A DNA stretch of 64,000 nt from an uncultured Planktomarina sp. (GTDB taxonomy: Bacteria > Pseudomonadota > Alphaproteobacteria > Rhodobacterales > Rhodobacteraceae). Below, in pieces: positions 36,470 through 46,233 of this stretch. The notes beneath the pieces were generated by a model. That model did not search any database. It was given only the letters and a program-made list of their open reading frames with translations, and was not told where the DNA came from. The position numbers and the translations under genes were made by a program. The stretch's first letter is position 1. Every line of letters begins with the position of its first letter. Where the stretch lies: positions 181,616 through 245,615 of the forward strand of contig CAJIZA010000004.1 in assembly GCA_905181815.1 (NCBI GenBank). Direction: 5' to 3'.

Positions 36470-37402
36470 CTAGCCCAACTCCCGGCGCAAAGCCTGTGGC
36501 GTGGTGCCATATTCTGAGCGAAACGCACGGGTCATCGCACTGGCGTCTTGATAGCCGCAACGCACAGCAATCTCCGCCACTGAGATGGAGGTTTCAAGCG
36601 TCAATCCCCGCGCCCGCTCGAGCCTGATCCGCCGGTAAATGACCTGCGGCGCGGCGCCAAGCCGGGCCAGGGTTTGCCGTTCCAAGTGCTTTTGGCTGCG
36701 CCCAAGCTGCTGCGCCAATTGGGCAATCGGCAAAGGCTCCTCAATATTGGCCCGCATCAGATCCACCGCCCGTGCAGCAATCCCGCCGCGCCGATCCGGC
36801 CGCTGCGCATAGGCGCCAGAAAACAGATTTTCAACCCGCAAGCGTAGGGCCGCCCCCTGTTGTTTTTCGATCAATTGCATCGCCAGAGCAAAGGCTGTGG
36901 ACGCACCGCCGCAAGTGATCCGATTGCGATCATAGATGACGGCCTCTTTTTGCACATCGACCTCCGAAAACCACTCAGAAAACCGATCAAGCTCGTCCCA
37001 ATGTATTGTTGCCCGATGCCCGTCAAGCAGACCGGCTTGCGCCAACAGCCAACTGCCCGTATCGAGCCCCGCAAGCGTGTCAAACCGCCGTGCCGCCGCG
37101 CGCAAAGCCCGGCTGCTCGTCACATTGGCATGGGTCAAAAAACCATAAGACGGCATGACCATCAATATATCTCCACGCATATCGGCAAGCTGGGCATCCG
37201 CTTCCAGACGCAGACCCGAAGACGAGTGCACCCCCTGTCCGGCGAGGACCACAATATTCCAGTCAAACACCTGTTGCCCCGACAAATCATTGGCCGCGCG
37301 CAGCGGTTCGAGAACATTGGCCAAACAATGATTTGAAAAGCGATCAAACAGCAGGATCGAAATCTGAAGGGTCGCGGCAGAAGGATTTTTCGAATAGGGC
37401 AT
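36470..37402 (-). CDS. GlxA-type AraC-family transcriptional regulator (DJ-1 plus HTH)
   Basis: The 310-residue protein has an N-terminal DJ-1/PfpI-like sensor domain (about 12-185) and a C-terminal AraC-type double helix-turn-helix (about 215-308: PLPIAQLAQQLGRSQKHLERQTL and VAEIAVRCGYQDASAMTRAFRSEYG). This architecture includes CdhR and GbdR, which respond to carnitine and glycine betaine. It is divergent from the acyl-CoA dehydrogenase gene at 37479 with a 76-bp gap, so it is the obvious candidate to control the following three-gene operon. Confidence 0.9.
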   Translation of the reverse strand: MPYSKNPSAATLQISILLFDRFSNHCLANVLEPLRAANDLSGQQVFDWNIVVLAGQGVHSSSGLRLEADAQLADMRGDILMVMPSYGFLTHANVTSSRALRAAARRFDTLAGLDTGSWLLAQAGLLDGHRATIHWDELDRFSEWFSEVDVQKEAVIYDRNRITCGGASTAFALAMQLIEKQQGAALRLRVENLFSGAYAQRPDRRGGIAARAVDLMRANIEEPLPIAQLAQQLGRSQKHLERQTLARLGAAPQVIYRRIRLERARGLTLETSISVAEIAVRCGYQDASAMTRAFRSEYGTTPQALRRELG

Positions 37403-37478
37403 GATTTAGTCTATTACCGCATGATATAGCCTTGCAATAGCCCTAGCCTCACATCAAACAGCCGTGAAGGAGGCCCCC

Positions 37479-38639
37479 ATGCTTTATGGATTATCTGCCG
37501 AACAAGATATGATCGCACAAACTGTACGCTCATTTGTTGAAAAAGAAATTTACCCTCATGAAGAGCTGGTGGAACGCACGGGCGAAGTGCCCAATGAAAT
37601 TGCCCAACACATCAAAGAGAAAACGCTCGAGCTGGGCTTTTATGCCTGCAATTTTCCTGAAAGCGTGGGATGCGCGGGCCTGTCGCATGTAGATTTTGCA
37701 TTGGTCGAGCGTGAATTGGGGCGCGGATCTATGGCGCTCAATCATTTCTTTGGTCGACCACAAAATATTCTCATGGCCTGTGAAGGAGATCAAATTGACC
37801 GCTATCTCATGCCCGCCGTGCGCGGCGAGCGCATGGATGCTCTGGCGATGACGGAACCGGGCGCCGGCTCTGACATCCGCGGCATGAAATGCAGCGCCCA
37901 GCGCGATGGTGGCGATTGGGTGGTCAATGGCAGCAAACATTTCATCAGCGGCGCAGATCATGCAGATTTCTTCATCGTCTTCATCGCCACAGGCGAAGAC
38001 CAAACGGACAAAGGCCCCAAGAAACGGATCACGGCCTTTCTGGTCGATCGCGGCACCCCGGGATTTTCTGTGCGCGATGGCTATAAATCCGTCAGCCACC
38101 GTGGATATAAGAATATGATCCTAGAATTCGATGACTGCCGCCTGCCACAGGCACAGGTGCTTGGCGAGGTGGATGGCGGCTTTGAGGTTATGAATACTTG
38201 GCTCTATGCCACACGGATCACGGTGGCCACCATGAGCGTCGGCCGCGCGCGACGGGTCTTTGATTATGCTCTGCACTATGCGGCAGAGCGCGAACAATTT
38301 GGTCAGAAAATCGGAAAATTCCAAGGCGTCAGCTTTCAATTGGCCGATATGATTACCGAAATTGATGCGGCAGATCTTCTCACCCTAGCCGCCGCGGACC
38401 GTTTAGATAAGGCGCTGCCGGCCAACCGCGAGATTGCCTCCGCCAAGCTCTACGCCAGTGAGATGCTGGCGCGTGTGACCGATGCGGCCATTCAAATCCA
38501 TGGCGGCATGGGCCTTATGAGCGACTACCCGCTTGAACGCTTCTGGCGGGATGCGCGGGTAGAGCGCATATGGGACGGAACATCCGAAATCCAGCGCCAT
38601 ATTATCAGCCGCGACCTGCTGCGGGCTTTGGGGGCATGA
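37479..38639 (+). CDS. Acyl-CoA dehydrogenase (CaiA-like, candidate betainyl-CoA dehydrogenase)
   Basis: The 386-residue flavoprotein has the full acyl-CoA dehydrogenase fold: an N-terminal helical domain, the FAD-contact segment ALAMTEPGAGSDIRGMKC (about 127-144) and the C-terminal YPLERFWRDARVERIWDGTSEIQ segment near 350-372. It would remove two hydrogens from an acyl-CoA. Context with a CaiD-like hydratase and a GlxA-type regulator suggests gamma-butyrobetainyl-CoA to crotonobetainyl-CoA. The ATG at 37479 follows GAAGGAGG. A GTG 15 bases upstream is less likely. The electron acceptor (ETF) is not in the window. Confidence 0.88.
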   Translation: MLYGLSAEQDMIAQTVRSFVEKEIYPHEELVERTGEVPNEIAQHIKEKTLELGFYACNFPESVGCAGLSHVDFALVERELGRGSMALNHFFGRPQNILMACEGDQIDRYLMPAVRGERMDALAMTEPGAGSDIRGMKCSAQRDGGDWVVNGSKHFISGADHADFFIVFIATGEDQTDKGPKKRITAFLVDRGTPGFSVRDGYKSVSHRGYKNMILEFDDCRLPQAQVLGEVDGGFEVMNTWLYATRITVATMSVGRARRVFDYALHYAAEREQFGQKIGKFQGVSFQLADMITEIDAADLLTLAAADRLDKALPANREIASAKLYASEMLARVTDAAIQIHGGMGLMSDYPLERFWRDARVERIWDGTSEIQRHIISRDLLRALGA

Positions 38640-38690
38640 TGACCCGGTGCCCTGCCGCCTGCAAGACGCAGCTTAGTGCATAGGTAAGAC

Positions 38691-40718
38691 ATGCGAGACC
38701 TAACAAGACTTCTTAAACCCAAGTCTATCGCTGTCATCGGCGGTGGCGCTTGGTGTGCCTCAATTATCTCAGCGGCCGAGCAGATTGGGTTTGACGGTGT
38801 TTTGCATCCGGTGCACCCCAGCGGAAAACAGATCGCTGACCGTAAATCATTGCCCAGCCTAGAGGCATTTCCCGGCCCCATTGACGCCGCCTTCATCGGC
38901 GTGAACCGTCATGCCACCCTAGAGGTCGTGGCACAGCTGCGCAGTTTAAAGGCAGGGGGAGCCACCTGTTTTGCCTCGGGTTTTTCCGAAGCGGCTGCCG
39001 AAGATGCCGCGGCGCAAGATCTTCAAGCGCAGCTGATTAAGGCCGCTGGGGATATGCCAATATTGGGGCCCAATTGCTATGGTTTTGTGAATGCTTTTGA
39101 TGGCTGCGCTATTTGGCCTGATCAACATGGGTGCCGCAGAGTGGACAAGGGCGTGGCGATTTTGACCCAAAGCTCGAACATCGCCATCAACCTAACGATG
39201 CAGAACCGCGGTCTTCCAATTGGCTATATGCTCACCTGCGGCAACCAGGCTCAAACCTCCCAAACCGATATCGCGTTGCAGCTGTTGGACGATGCGCGTG
39301 TCACAGCGATTGGCCTGCACATCGAAGGATTTGGCAATCTACGCGGGTGGGAGACCCTCGCCCAGAAAGCCCGCACCAAGGGCATCGCCTTGATTTCCTT
39401 GAAATCTGGAGTATCGCAGCAAGCCCAAGCGGCAGCTGTGTCCCATACCGCCTCTTTGACCGGCAGTGATACCGGGGCTAACGCCTTTCTCCACCGTTTG
39501 GGCATTCGCCGGGCGCGCAGCCTGCCAGTCTTTCTAGAGGCCCTTAAACTTGCCCATCAATTTGGGCATTTATCCAGCAACCGCATTGCTTCAATTTCCT
39601 GTTCAGGGGGAGAGGCCGCCTTGGCTGCCGATACTGCGCAGGGCACTGGGCTTGTTTTTCCACCGCTCAACCCGCGGCAAGTCAAGGATCTCGGCGCGGC
39701 CTTGGGGCCGATGGTAGCCCTGGCCAACCCGCTGGATTATCACACGTATATTTGGCGCAACCCCGCGGCTATGACACAGGCTTGGGCGGCGATGGCAGAT
39801 GATGATATTGCCATGACCTTGCTGATCAGTGACTACCCACGGGCGGATCTTTGCGATGCCAGCGATTGGGAGTGTGTCACGCAGGCCGCGATAGAGGCCA
39901 CGCGGCGCACCGGGCGGCCCTATGCGGTGGTGGCGAGCCTGGCGGAACTTTTGCCGGAACACATTGCCAAAACCCTGATGGACCATGGCGTTGGCGCCAT
40001 TCACGGGCTGGATCATGGGCTGGACGCTTTGGATCTTTTGTCCCGCCCCATGGCGCCGCCGGCCGACCCTGTGCTTTTGCCGGGCAGCGACCGCGACGCG
40101 GGGCTCCTCGATGAGCAAAGCGCCAAACTGGCACTGGCGGCCTGTGGTCTGAAGATCCCAAAATCCGTCGCCGTCACCGATCGCAGCACGGCTGGGCAGG
40201 CCGCAGCTGAGGTCGGCTTTCCTGTCGCGCTGAAAACTCTGGGGCTTGCGCATAAGACCGGAGCCAATGGGTTGGCTTTGGGCTTGACCACTCCGGCGGA
40301 GGTCGAAGCCGCAGCACCAAGCTTGGCCGATGGGCCGCTCTTGGTCGAGCGCATGGTGGCCGGGTCTTTGGTTGAAGTTTTGGTAGGCGTCACGCGCGAT
40401 CCGGCGCATGGGTTTGTCTTGACCCTTGGCGCAGGCGGTACGATGACCGAAGTGTTGCGCGATCGTGCAAGCCTGCTCATTCCTGCAAGCCGCATGGAGG
40501 TGACAGCGCGGCTCATGGAGTTGAAAATAGCGCCACTCCTAAAGGAGTTTCGCGGTAAGCCGCCCCTTCGTCTAGACGCACTCCTCGACTCCATTGACGC
40601 CGTGCAGGCCTATGTGCTTGCCAATGCAGAGCAGGTGGAGGAAGTTGAGATCAACCCGCTGATCTGTACACAGGAGGCGGCGATTGCCGCCGATGCCTTG
40701 ATAAGGAAAGCCCAATGA
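38691..40718 (+). CDS. NDP-forming acyl-CoA synthetase, fused alpha and beta subunits
   Basis: The 675-residue protein is an acetate-CoA-ligase (ADP-forming) family fusion. Residues 1-130 form a CoA-binding Rossmann domain (LKPKSIAVIGGG). Two succinyl-CoA-synthetase-like domains follow, with the phospho-histidine candidate in AAVSHTASLTGSD (about 248-260). The C-terminal 210 residues form an ATP-grasp domain (FPVALKTLGLAHKTGANG, VEEVEINPLICT). It activates a carboxylic acid to its CoA thioester. In this operon the likely substrate is a betaine such as gamma-butyrobetaine or carnitine. It overlaps the hydratase start by 4 bases. Confidence 0.88.
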   Translation: MRDLTRLLKPKSIAVIGGGAWCASIISAAEQIGFDGVLHPVHPSGKQIADRKSLPSLEAFPGPIDAAFIGVNRHATLEVVAQLRSLKAGGATCFASGFSEAAAEDAAAQDLQAQLIKAAGDMPILGPNCYGFVNAFDGCAIWPDQHGCRRVDKGVAILTQSSNIAINLTMQNRGLPIGYMLTCGNQAQTSQTDIALQLLDDARVTAIGLHIEGFGNLRGWETLAQKARTKGIALISLKSGVSQQAQAAAVSHTASLTGSDTGANAFLHRLGIRRARSLPVFLEALKLAHQFGHLSSNRIASISCSGGEAALAADTAQGTGLVFPPLNPRQVKDLGAALGPMVALANPLDYHTYIWRNPAAMTQAWAAMADDDIAMTLLISDYPRADLCDASDWECVTQAAIEATRRTGRPYAVVASLAELLPEHIAKTLMDHGVGAIHGLDHGLDALDLLSRPMAPPADPVLLPGSDRDAGLLDEQSAKLALAACGLKIPKSVAVTDRSTAGQAAAEVGFPVALKTLGLAHKTGANGLALGLTTPAEVEAAAPSLADGPLLVERMVAGSLVEVLVGVTRDPAHGFVLTLGAGGTMTEVLRDRASLLIPASRMEVTARLMELKIAPLLKEFRGKPPLRLDALLDSIDAVQAYVLANAEQVEEVEINPLICTQEAAIAADALIRKAQ

Positions 40719-41494
40719 GCCCGATTAAAACCTATGTTGAAGATGGAATCTTGCACGTCACGCTGGACCGTCCAAAAGCCAATGCGATTGATTTGGCCAC
40801 CAGCAAGATCATGGGCGAGACATTTGCCGCCTTCCGCGATGATCCAAGCCTCCGGGTGGCGATCATCACGGGCGCGGGGGACAAATTTTTCTGTCCCGGT
40901 TGGGATCTCAAGGCTGCCGCCGACGGGGATGCGGTGGATGGCGATTACGGGATCGGCGGTTTTGGCGGCTTGCAGGAGCTGCGTGACCTCAACAAGCCGG
41001 TCATTGCTGCGGTGAATGGTATCTGCTGCGGCGGCGGTTTAGAATGGGCGCTCTCAGCAGATATTATCCTCGCCGCAGATCACGCCAGCTTTGCCCTGCC
41101 TGAAATTCGCTCTGGGACAGTGGCCGATGCAGCCTCCATCAAAGTGCCCAAGCGCATTCCCTACCACATCGCGATGGAATTGCTCCTCACCGGGCGGTGG
41201 TTTGACGTGCAGGAAGCAAAATCATGGGGGCTCGTCAACCATTCCTACCCCGCGGAAGATTTGATGGCAAAGGCTTGGGACATGGCGCGATTGCTGGCAA
41301 GCGGTCCCCCTCTGGTCTATGCGGCGATCAAAGAGATCGTGCGCGATGCCGAGGACAGTAAATTTCAAGACAGCATGAATCGCATCACCCAAAGGCAATT
41401 GGCCTCAGTCGATATTCTCTATGCCTCGGAAGATCAGCTAGAGGGCGCCAAAGCCTTTGCCGAGAAACGCGACCCGATCTGGAAGGGCAAATAA
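40715..41494 (+). CDS. Enoyl-CoA hydratase family protein, CaiD-like (carnitinyl-CoA dehydratase)
   Basis: The 259-residue crotonase-fold protein is strikingly close to E. coli CaiD over its length: LDRPKANAIDLATSKIMGE at the start, RDDPSLRVAIITGAGDKFF, GWDLKAAADGDA, then NGICCGGGLEWALSADIILAADHASFALPEIR and the end AFAEKRDPIWKGK. CaiD hydrates crotonobetainyl-CoA to L-carnitinyl-CoA. The oxyanion-hole glycines are in CCGGG. CaiD carries glutamates near the active site. Here the ELALAAD-like position reads EWALSAD and LGIVPD reads SGTVAD, so specificity may differ. It is the last gene of the operon. Confidence 0.88.
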   Translation: MSPIKTYVEDGILHVTLDRPKANAIDLATSKIMGETFAAFRDDPSLRVAIITGAGDKFFCPGWDLKAAADGDAVDGDYGIGGFGGLQELRDLNKPVIAAVNGICCGGGLEWALSADIILAADHASFALPEIRSGTVADAASIKVPKRIPYHIAMELLLTGRWFDVQEAKSWGLVNHSYPAEDLMAKAWDMARLLASGPPLVYAAIKEIVRDAEDSKFQDSMNRITQRQLASVDILYASEDQLEGAKAFAEKRDPIWKGK

Positions 41495-41556
41495 CGAAAT
41501 CGATCTCCCCAGCCAGCTGGGTAGATCGCACAATGCTTTCGTAATGCAAACTCAAA

Positions 41557-41883
41557 TCACATGCTGCAGCCTTTTTTCGTGCTCAATGCAACCAAATGTT
41601 CTTTGCGCTCTTTTGCGGCTTTGATCGCGTCATTTGCATTGGAATATGTACCAATAATCGCCGGCCAGAAGATCACCGCTGCAGCTACATTTGTGCCGGT
41701 AATGCCCTTTTCCCTGTGCGCTTTGCGCTCAAACTCATTCGCTTCTTGAATTTCACCGGCCAGCTGTGTGCAGCTGAGCTTGTCGTCGCCCATTTGCTTT
41801 GCATCAATCACCTCAGGCGTTGCACAGGCTGTCAAAGATGTCGCGATACCGGCAAATGCAATCCATCTTAAAGTTTTGATCAT
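41557..41883 (-). CDS. Small lipoprotein of unknown function
   Basis: The 108-residue protein has a lipoprotein signal (MIKTLRWIAFAGIATSLTAC, lipobox LTAC with Cys20). The mature part has a coiled helix LSCTQLAGEIQEANEFERKAHREKG, a short hydrophobic AAAVIFWPAIIGTYSN stretch (about 67-83) that may insert in a membrane, and a basic helix ending KKGCSM. It has two further cysteines. No function is recognised. It stands alone, convergent with the CoA operon. Confidence 0.8.
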   Translation of the reverse strand: MIKTLRWIAFAGIATSLTACATPEVIDAKQMGDDKLSCTQLAGEIQEANEFERKAHREKGITGTNVAAAVIFWPAIIGTYSNANDAIKAAKERKEHLVALSTKKGCSM

Positions 41884-42289
41884 CAGATCTCTCTTTTCTT
41901 TCCCGATCAGAACTTCCTTGGTAAGATTGAATGGTTTACAAATAATCCCCAGTTGCAGAAAATAATTGGCTCAATTTTATGATTAGGCCCAGCCCAACTC
42001 ACGCAGCGCCCAGCTGGAATTCCAAATTTTGGTCACATGCGCCACCCTCCCTGCATCATTCATTTTAATGACATAGACATAATGGGAATTGGGTTTTGCG
42101 GTCACCAATTAAAATAAACATTTGAAACTAATTTTGTAAAAAATCTACTTACAAGAGATCCTGTCAAGGTGGAATCCCGTGAGACGGTCCAAATCGAGGC
42201 GCGACCTTATCTGTAAACCGGCGGGGCTTGGGAGGGTCTTGACAAAATCACCCCTTCTCGCAGCCGCCTTTTGCCCCTATGACCCCCCT
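41884..42289. other. Gene-poor stretch with one gene remnant
   Basis: About 400 bases without an intact gene. It holds a minus-strand C-terminal fragment (41983-42108, listed separately) and AT-rich sequence around 41885-41980 and 42110-42175 that probably includes the promoters of the lipoprotein and epimerase genes. Confidence 0.6.
41983..42108 (-). pseudogene. C-terminal remnant of an SnoaL/NTF2-like protein
   Basis: On the minus strand 41 codons are open to a TAA at 41983-41985, with a stop just upstream at 42109-42111. They read SHYVYVIKMNDAGRVAHVTKIW and end ALRELGWA, the C-terminal end of ketosteroid-isomerase-like (SnoaL) proteins of the nuclear transport factor 2 fold. The rest of the gene (about 90 codons) is gone. 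The family call rests on this short but distinctive ending. Confidence 0.6.
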
Positions 42290-43141
42290 ATGACCAAGAC
42301 ACTTCTTTGCATCGGCTATGGGTTTTCCGCCCGCGCCTTGACCCCTCTGCTTCACCCCCTGGGTTGGACCATCACCGGCACCACGCGCAGCGCCGAAAGG
42401 GCGGAGGCTATGCGCGCCGAAGGGGTTATCCCGATCATCTGGCCGGGCACTGATCTCGATGACACGCTCAAGGCGGCGTCGCATCTTTTGATCTCTGCCG
42501 CACCAAGCCCAGATGCTGGTGATCCTCTGCTGGCCAGCATGGACCTCAGCGCCTATAGGTTTAACTGGGTGGGATATCTGTCAACCACAGGTGTCTATGG
42601 CAATCACGATGGTGCCTGGGTCGATGAAGCCACCCCTCTCACCCCCAGCATCCGGCGCGGCAGATTGCGGGTTGCAGCTGAATCCGCTTGGCAAGCCACT
42701 GGCCTGCCGCTGCATATCTTCCGCTTGGCCGGCATTTACGGGCCAGGCCGTGGTCCATTTTCCAAAGTCCGCAATGGCACCGCACGCAGGATTATCAAGG
42801 CAGGGCAGATGTTCAGCCGCATTCATGCCGATGACATCGCCCAAGTCGTCGCCGCGTCAATCGCGCAACCACGCCCAGGAGCGGTCTATAATCTCTGCGA
42901 TGATGATCCAGCCCCGCCGCAAGACGTGCTGGCCTATGCAGCCGAGCTCTTGGGCCTGCCGCTGCCGCCCAAGGTGGATTTTGACTCCGCTGATATGACC
43001 CCCATGGCCCGAAGTTTTTATGCGGAGAACAAGCGCGTGCGCAATGATTTGATCAAATCAGAGCTTGGGGTGCGCTTAAAATATCCAAGCTACAAGGACG
43101 GGCTGCAAAGCCTCCTGAAATTGGAAACCCCTCAATCCTAG
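42290..43141 (+). CDS. NAD-dependent epimerase/dehydratase-family (extended SDR) protein
   Basis: The 283-residue protein resembles the YeeZ group of extended SDRs. It begins KTLLCIGYGFSARALTPLL, a Rossmann strand-turn-helix with GYGFSA as dinucleotide loop, continues with YLSTTGVYGNHDGAWVDE (about 100-117), where the usual catalytic tyrosine lies, and has FRLAGIYGPGRGPF. The substrate is unknown. The ATG at 42290 is chosen because the Rossmann motif starts 4 residues later. Its stop is 3 bases from the convergent dxs stop. Confidence 0.87.
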   Translation: MTKTLLCIGYGFSARALTPLLHPLGWTITGTTRSAERAEAMRAEGVIPIIWPGTDLDDTLKAASHLLISAAPSPDAGDPLLASMDLSAYRFNWVGYLSTTGVYGNHDGAWVDEATPLTPSIRRGRLRVAAESAWQATGLPLHIFRLAGIYGPGRGPFSKVRNGTARRIIKAGQMFSRIHADDIAQVVAASIAQPRPGAVYNLCDDDPAPPQDVLAYAAELLGLPLPPKVDFDSADMTPMARSFYAENKRVRNDLIKSELGVRLKYPSYKDGLQSLLKLETPQS

Positions 43142-43144
43142 GCG

Positions 43145-45079
43145 TTAGGCTCGGACTTTGAGAGAGGCGATGCCGAGCGTTTGCAAAACTTTGTCGTGAA
43201 TATCCTGCGCAGACAGTTTGGCTTCGCGGTACATATCCGCCGGGCTGGCGTGATCGATGAAACTGTCCGGCAGAACCATGGAGCGATATTTCAGCCCGCG
43301 ATCAAACACCGCCTCCTCTGCCAAAAGCTGGGCCACATGGCTGCCAAAACCACCGATGGCGCCCTCTTCAATGGTGATTAAAACCTCATGATCGGCGGCC
43401 AATTTAAGGATCATCTCCCGATCCAAGGGTTTGGCGAAGCGGGCATCGGCGATGGTGGGGACAATCCCTTGGGCCGCCAGAGTTTCCGCCGCAATACGCA
43501 CCTCTCCCAAGCGGGTGCCAAATGACAGTATCGCAACCTGACTGCCCTTTTGCACGATGCGGCCCTTGCCGATTTCCAGCGGTGCCGGATTTTGTGGCAG
43601 GTCACAGCCAACGCCCTCACCGCGCGGGAACCGGAAGGCGATCGGCCCATCGTCATAGGCCGCTGCTGTTGCCACCATATGACACAGCTCCGCCTCATCA
43701 GCCGCAGCCATGACGACAAAACCCGGCAGATTGGCCAGAAACGCAATGTCAAAAGATCCCGCATGGGTCGCCCCATCGGCGCCCACCAAACCCGCCCGAT
43801 CAATCGCGAAACGCACGGGCAAGCGTTGAATCGCCACGTCATGCACAACCTGATCATAGCCGCGCTGCAAAAAGGTGGAATACATGGCGCAAAATGGCTT
43901 CATGCCACCCGCGGCCAGGGCAGCTGCAAAAGTCACCCCGTGCTGCTCGGCAATCCCCACGTCAAAACATCGGCTGGGATAGCGTTCGGCAAAAAGGTTA
44001 AGCCCCGTGCCATCAGGCATGGCGGCGGTCACCGCGCAGATTTTTGGATCTTGTTGCGCCTGCTCAAGCAAAGACTTTGCAAAAACAGATGTATAGGAAG
44101 GTGCATTGGGGATGGATTTGGCCTGTGTGCCGGTCACCACGTCAAATTTTCCGACCCCATGACCTTTATCACGCGCAGCTTCCGCCGGGCCGTACCCCTT
44201 ACCCTTTTGGGTGATGACATGGATCAACATCGGACCGGTTGCGCGGTCGCGCACCATGCGCAGCACCGGCAGCAATTGCTCAAGATCATGCCCATCAATG
44301 GGGCCGAGATAGCTAAAGCCCAGCTGCTCAAACATCGTGCCGCCAACGGTCATATGTTTCAGCATCTCCCGCGCACGCTTTGCCCCTTCCTGAAATGGAC
44401 CAGGCAAAAGCGACACCGCCCCTTTGGCTGCCGCCTTAAACTCTTGGAAGGGCGCGCCGGTATACAGCTGGCTGAGATAAGACGACAAGGCGCCAACAGG
44501 CGGGGCAATCGACATTTCATTATCATTGAGAATGACAATCATGCGTTTTTTCAAATGGCCCGCATTGTTCATCGCTTCAAAGGCCATGCCGGCACTCATG
44601 GACCCGTCACCAATCACGGCAATGGCATCGCCAATCCCATGTTCGGGCGCACCACCCAAATCACGCGCCACAGCAAAGCCAAGTGCCGCCGAAATGGAGG
44701 TCGAGGAATGCGCGGCACCGAAGGGATCGTAGGGGCTTTCACTGCGTTTGGTAAAGCCACTGAGCCCACCTTTTTGCCGCAGGGTTCGAATACGGTCACG
44801 CCGCCCCGTTAAAATTTTATGTGGATAGGTTTGATGCGATACATCCCAAATCAGATGATCTTTTGGCGTATCAAACACCGCATGCAGCGCAACGGTCAGC
44901 TCAACCACTCCAAGACCCGCCCCAAGATGCCCACCGGTTTCAGAAACCGCTGAAACCGTCTCCACCCGCAGCTCATCAGCCAAGAGCCGCAACTCTCTGT
45001 CGCTCATGATCTTTAAATCCGCAGGCGTGGTGACCCGATCAAGCAAGGGAGTGTGGGGAGGTGTTTGTGTCACGCGCAT
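43145..45079 (-). CDS. dxs: 1-deoxy-D-xylulose-5-phosphate synthase
   Basis: The 644-residue thiamine diphosphate enzyme condenses pyruvate and glyceraldehyde 3-phosphate, the first step of the MEP isoprenoid pathway. The N-terminal region has [16 protein letters not shown] and the ThDP-binding [20 protein letters not shown] (about 149-168). The proton-transfer glutamate is in [18 protein letters not shown] (near residue 375). The ATG at 45079 ([16 protein letters not shown]) gives the usual length. It is last in the petP-petR-HDAC-xseB-ispA-dxs operon, 7 bases after ispA, whose product uses the C5 units it helps make. Confidence 0.97.
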   Translation of the reverse strand: MRVTQTPPHTPLLDRVTTPADLKIMSDRELRLLADELRVETVSAVSETGGHLGAGLGVVELTVALHAVFDTPKDHLIWDVSHQTYPHKILTGRRDRIRTLRQKGGLSGFTKRSESPYDPFGAAHSSTSISAALGFAVARDLGGAPEHGIGDAIAVIGDGSMSAGMAFEAMNNAGHLKKRMIVILNDNEMSIAPPVGALSSYLSQLYTGAPFQEFKAAAKGAVSLLPGPFQEGAKRAREMLKHMTVGGTMFEQLGFSYLGPIDGHDLEQLLPVLRMVRDRATGPMLIHVITQKGKGYGPAEAARDKGHGVGKFDVVTGTQAKSIPNAPSYTSVFAKSLLEQAQQDPKICAVTAAMPDGTGLNLFAERYPSRCFDVGIAEQHGVTFAAALAAGGMKPFCAMYSTFLQRGYDQVVHDVAIQRLPVRFAIDRAGLVGADGATHAGSFDIAFLANLPGFVVMAAADEAELCHMVATAAAYDDGPIAFRFPRGEGVGCDLPQNPAPLEIGKGRIVQKGSQVAILSFGTRLGEVRIAAETLAAQGIVPTIADARFAKPLDREMILKLAADHEVLITIEEGAIGGFGSHVAQLLAEEAVFDRGLKYRSMVLPDSFIDHASPADMYREAKLSAQDIHDKVLQTLGIASLKVRA

Positions 45080-45086
45080 CCCCTTT

Positions 45087-45965
45087 TCATAGATCCCGCG
45101 ACACAACAAATCGTGCCGCCACTTTTAAAATATTGGCGCGATCGCCAAAATCGTCCAATGCCACGCAGGCTTCATCCACCAAATCTTGCGCCCGCAGCTT
45201 AGCCCCCTCAAGCCCCAATAGGGAGACAAAGGTAGCCTTGCCAGAAGCGCTATCTTTTCCCGTGGCTTTGCCCATCATATCAATCGTGCCTTCCACATCC
45301 AAAATATCATCAGCAATTTGAAAGGCCAGGCCCAGGGCCTGCGCATAGCGGCGCAGCAGCGCTGGGTCAGCACCCATCATGACGGCGCCGGCTGTGGCGG
45401 ACCATTCAATCAGCGCGCCGGTCTTGTTGTTTTGCAAATGTGCAATATCGTTCAAGGTCAAAGGCACAGCAGCCGTCTCAGCCGCCATATCCTGCGCTTG
45501 ACCCAACACCATCCCCTCAGCCCCACTGGCCTTTGCTAACTGTGTGATCAGATCCAATTGTCGTTGTGCACCCAAGGAAGAGCCAGGCCGGGCCAGCAGC
45601 TCAAAGGCCAGGGTTTGCAACGCATCGCCCACCAAAACCGCAGTGGCCTCATCCCATTTCTTATGCACCGTCGGCTGACCGCGCCGAAGGTCGTCATCAT
45701 CCATACAGGGCAAATCATCATGCACCAAAGAATAGGCATGCAGGGCTTCCACCGCCGCGCCAGCATAGACTGCCTCTTGTTCTGGTGCGCCCATCAACCG
45801 CGCGCTCTCAATCACCAAAAAACCGCGCATGCCTTTGCCACCAGTCACCGCATGGCGCATGCCTTGAGCGATAGGCAAATCACCAAAGGGGCGCATGGCC
45901 TTTGCAAGACAAGCCTGCGTTGCATCAGCCGCAGCCTTGAGATGGGTGGAAAAATCAGCCTGCAT
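45087..45965 (-). CDS. ispA: Farnesyl/geranyl diphosphate synthase
   Basis: The 292-residue prenyltransferase condenses IPP with allylic diphosphates. The first aspartate-rich motif is [16 protein letters not shown] (about 84-99) and the second is [12 protein letters not shown] near residue 225. [10 protein letters not shown] (about 44-53) supplies the IPP-binding lysine and arginine. The ATG at 45965 ([10 protein letters not shown]) is preferred over one 24 codons upstream. It lies between xseB (25-base gap) and dxs (7-base gap), an order widely conserved in proteobacteria. Confidence 0.96.
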   Translation of the reverse strand: MQADFSTHLKAAADATQACLAKAMRPFGDLPIAQGMRHAVTGGKGMRGFLVIESARLMGAPEQEAVYAGAAVEALHAYSLVHDDLPCMDDDDLRRGQPTVHKKWDEATAVLVGDALQTLAFELLARPGSSLGAQRQLDLITQLAKASGAEGMVLGQAQDMAAETAAVPLTLNDIAHLQNNKTGALIEWSATAGAVMMGADPALLRRYAQALGLAFQIADDILDVEGTIDMMGKATGKDSASGKATFVSLLGLEGAKLRAQDLVDEACVALDDFGDRANILKVAARFVVSRDL

Positions 45966-45990
45966 AATTGGCCTCGGCGCGCCCAAAGGC

Positions 45991-46233
45991 TCAACCAGCA
46001 TCCAAAGAAGCAACGCCCGTAGGTTGCCCATCGCCATTCAAGGTTATGGCTGCGACCTTCTCTTCGGCAGATTTCAACTTGGCTTCGCAGTGCGCTTTAA
46101 GAGCCGCGCCGCGTTCATAAAGGGTAATGGAGGCATCTAAAGCCACATCGCCCCGCTCTAATTGCGTCACAACCTGCTCTAGCTCGGCCATTGCGGTTTC
46201 AAAACTCATTTGCACAATCTGTACATCAGCCAT
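45991..46233 (-). CDS. xseB: Exodeoxyribonuclease VII small subunit
   Basis: The 80-residue protein has the XseB helical hairpin, SFETAMAELEQVVTQLERGDVALDASITLYERGAAL with a final LKSAEEKV helix. It binds the large subunit XseA, which is not in the window, to form the single-strand DNA exonuclease. It overlaps the histone-deacetylase-family stop by 8 bases and precedes ispA, an arrangement common in proteobacteria. Confidence 0.95.
   Translation of the reverse strand: MADVQIVQMSFETAMAELEQVVTQLERGDVALDASITLYERGAALKAHCEAKLKSAEEKVAAITLNGDGQPTGVASLDAG

Noticed and set aside
43550-44812. Long open frame (about 420 codons) on the plus strand
   Set aside because: It is antisense to dxs and shows shadow-type composition without motifs.
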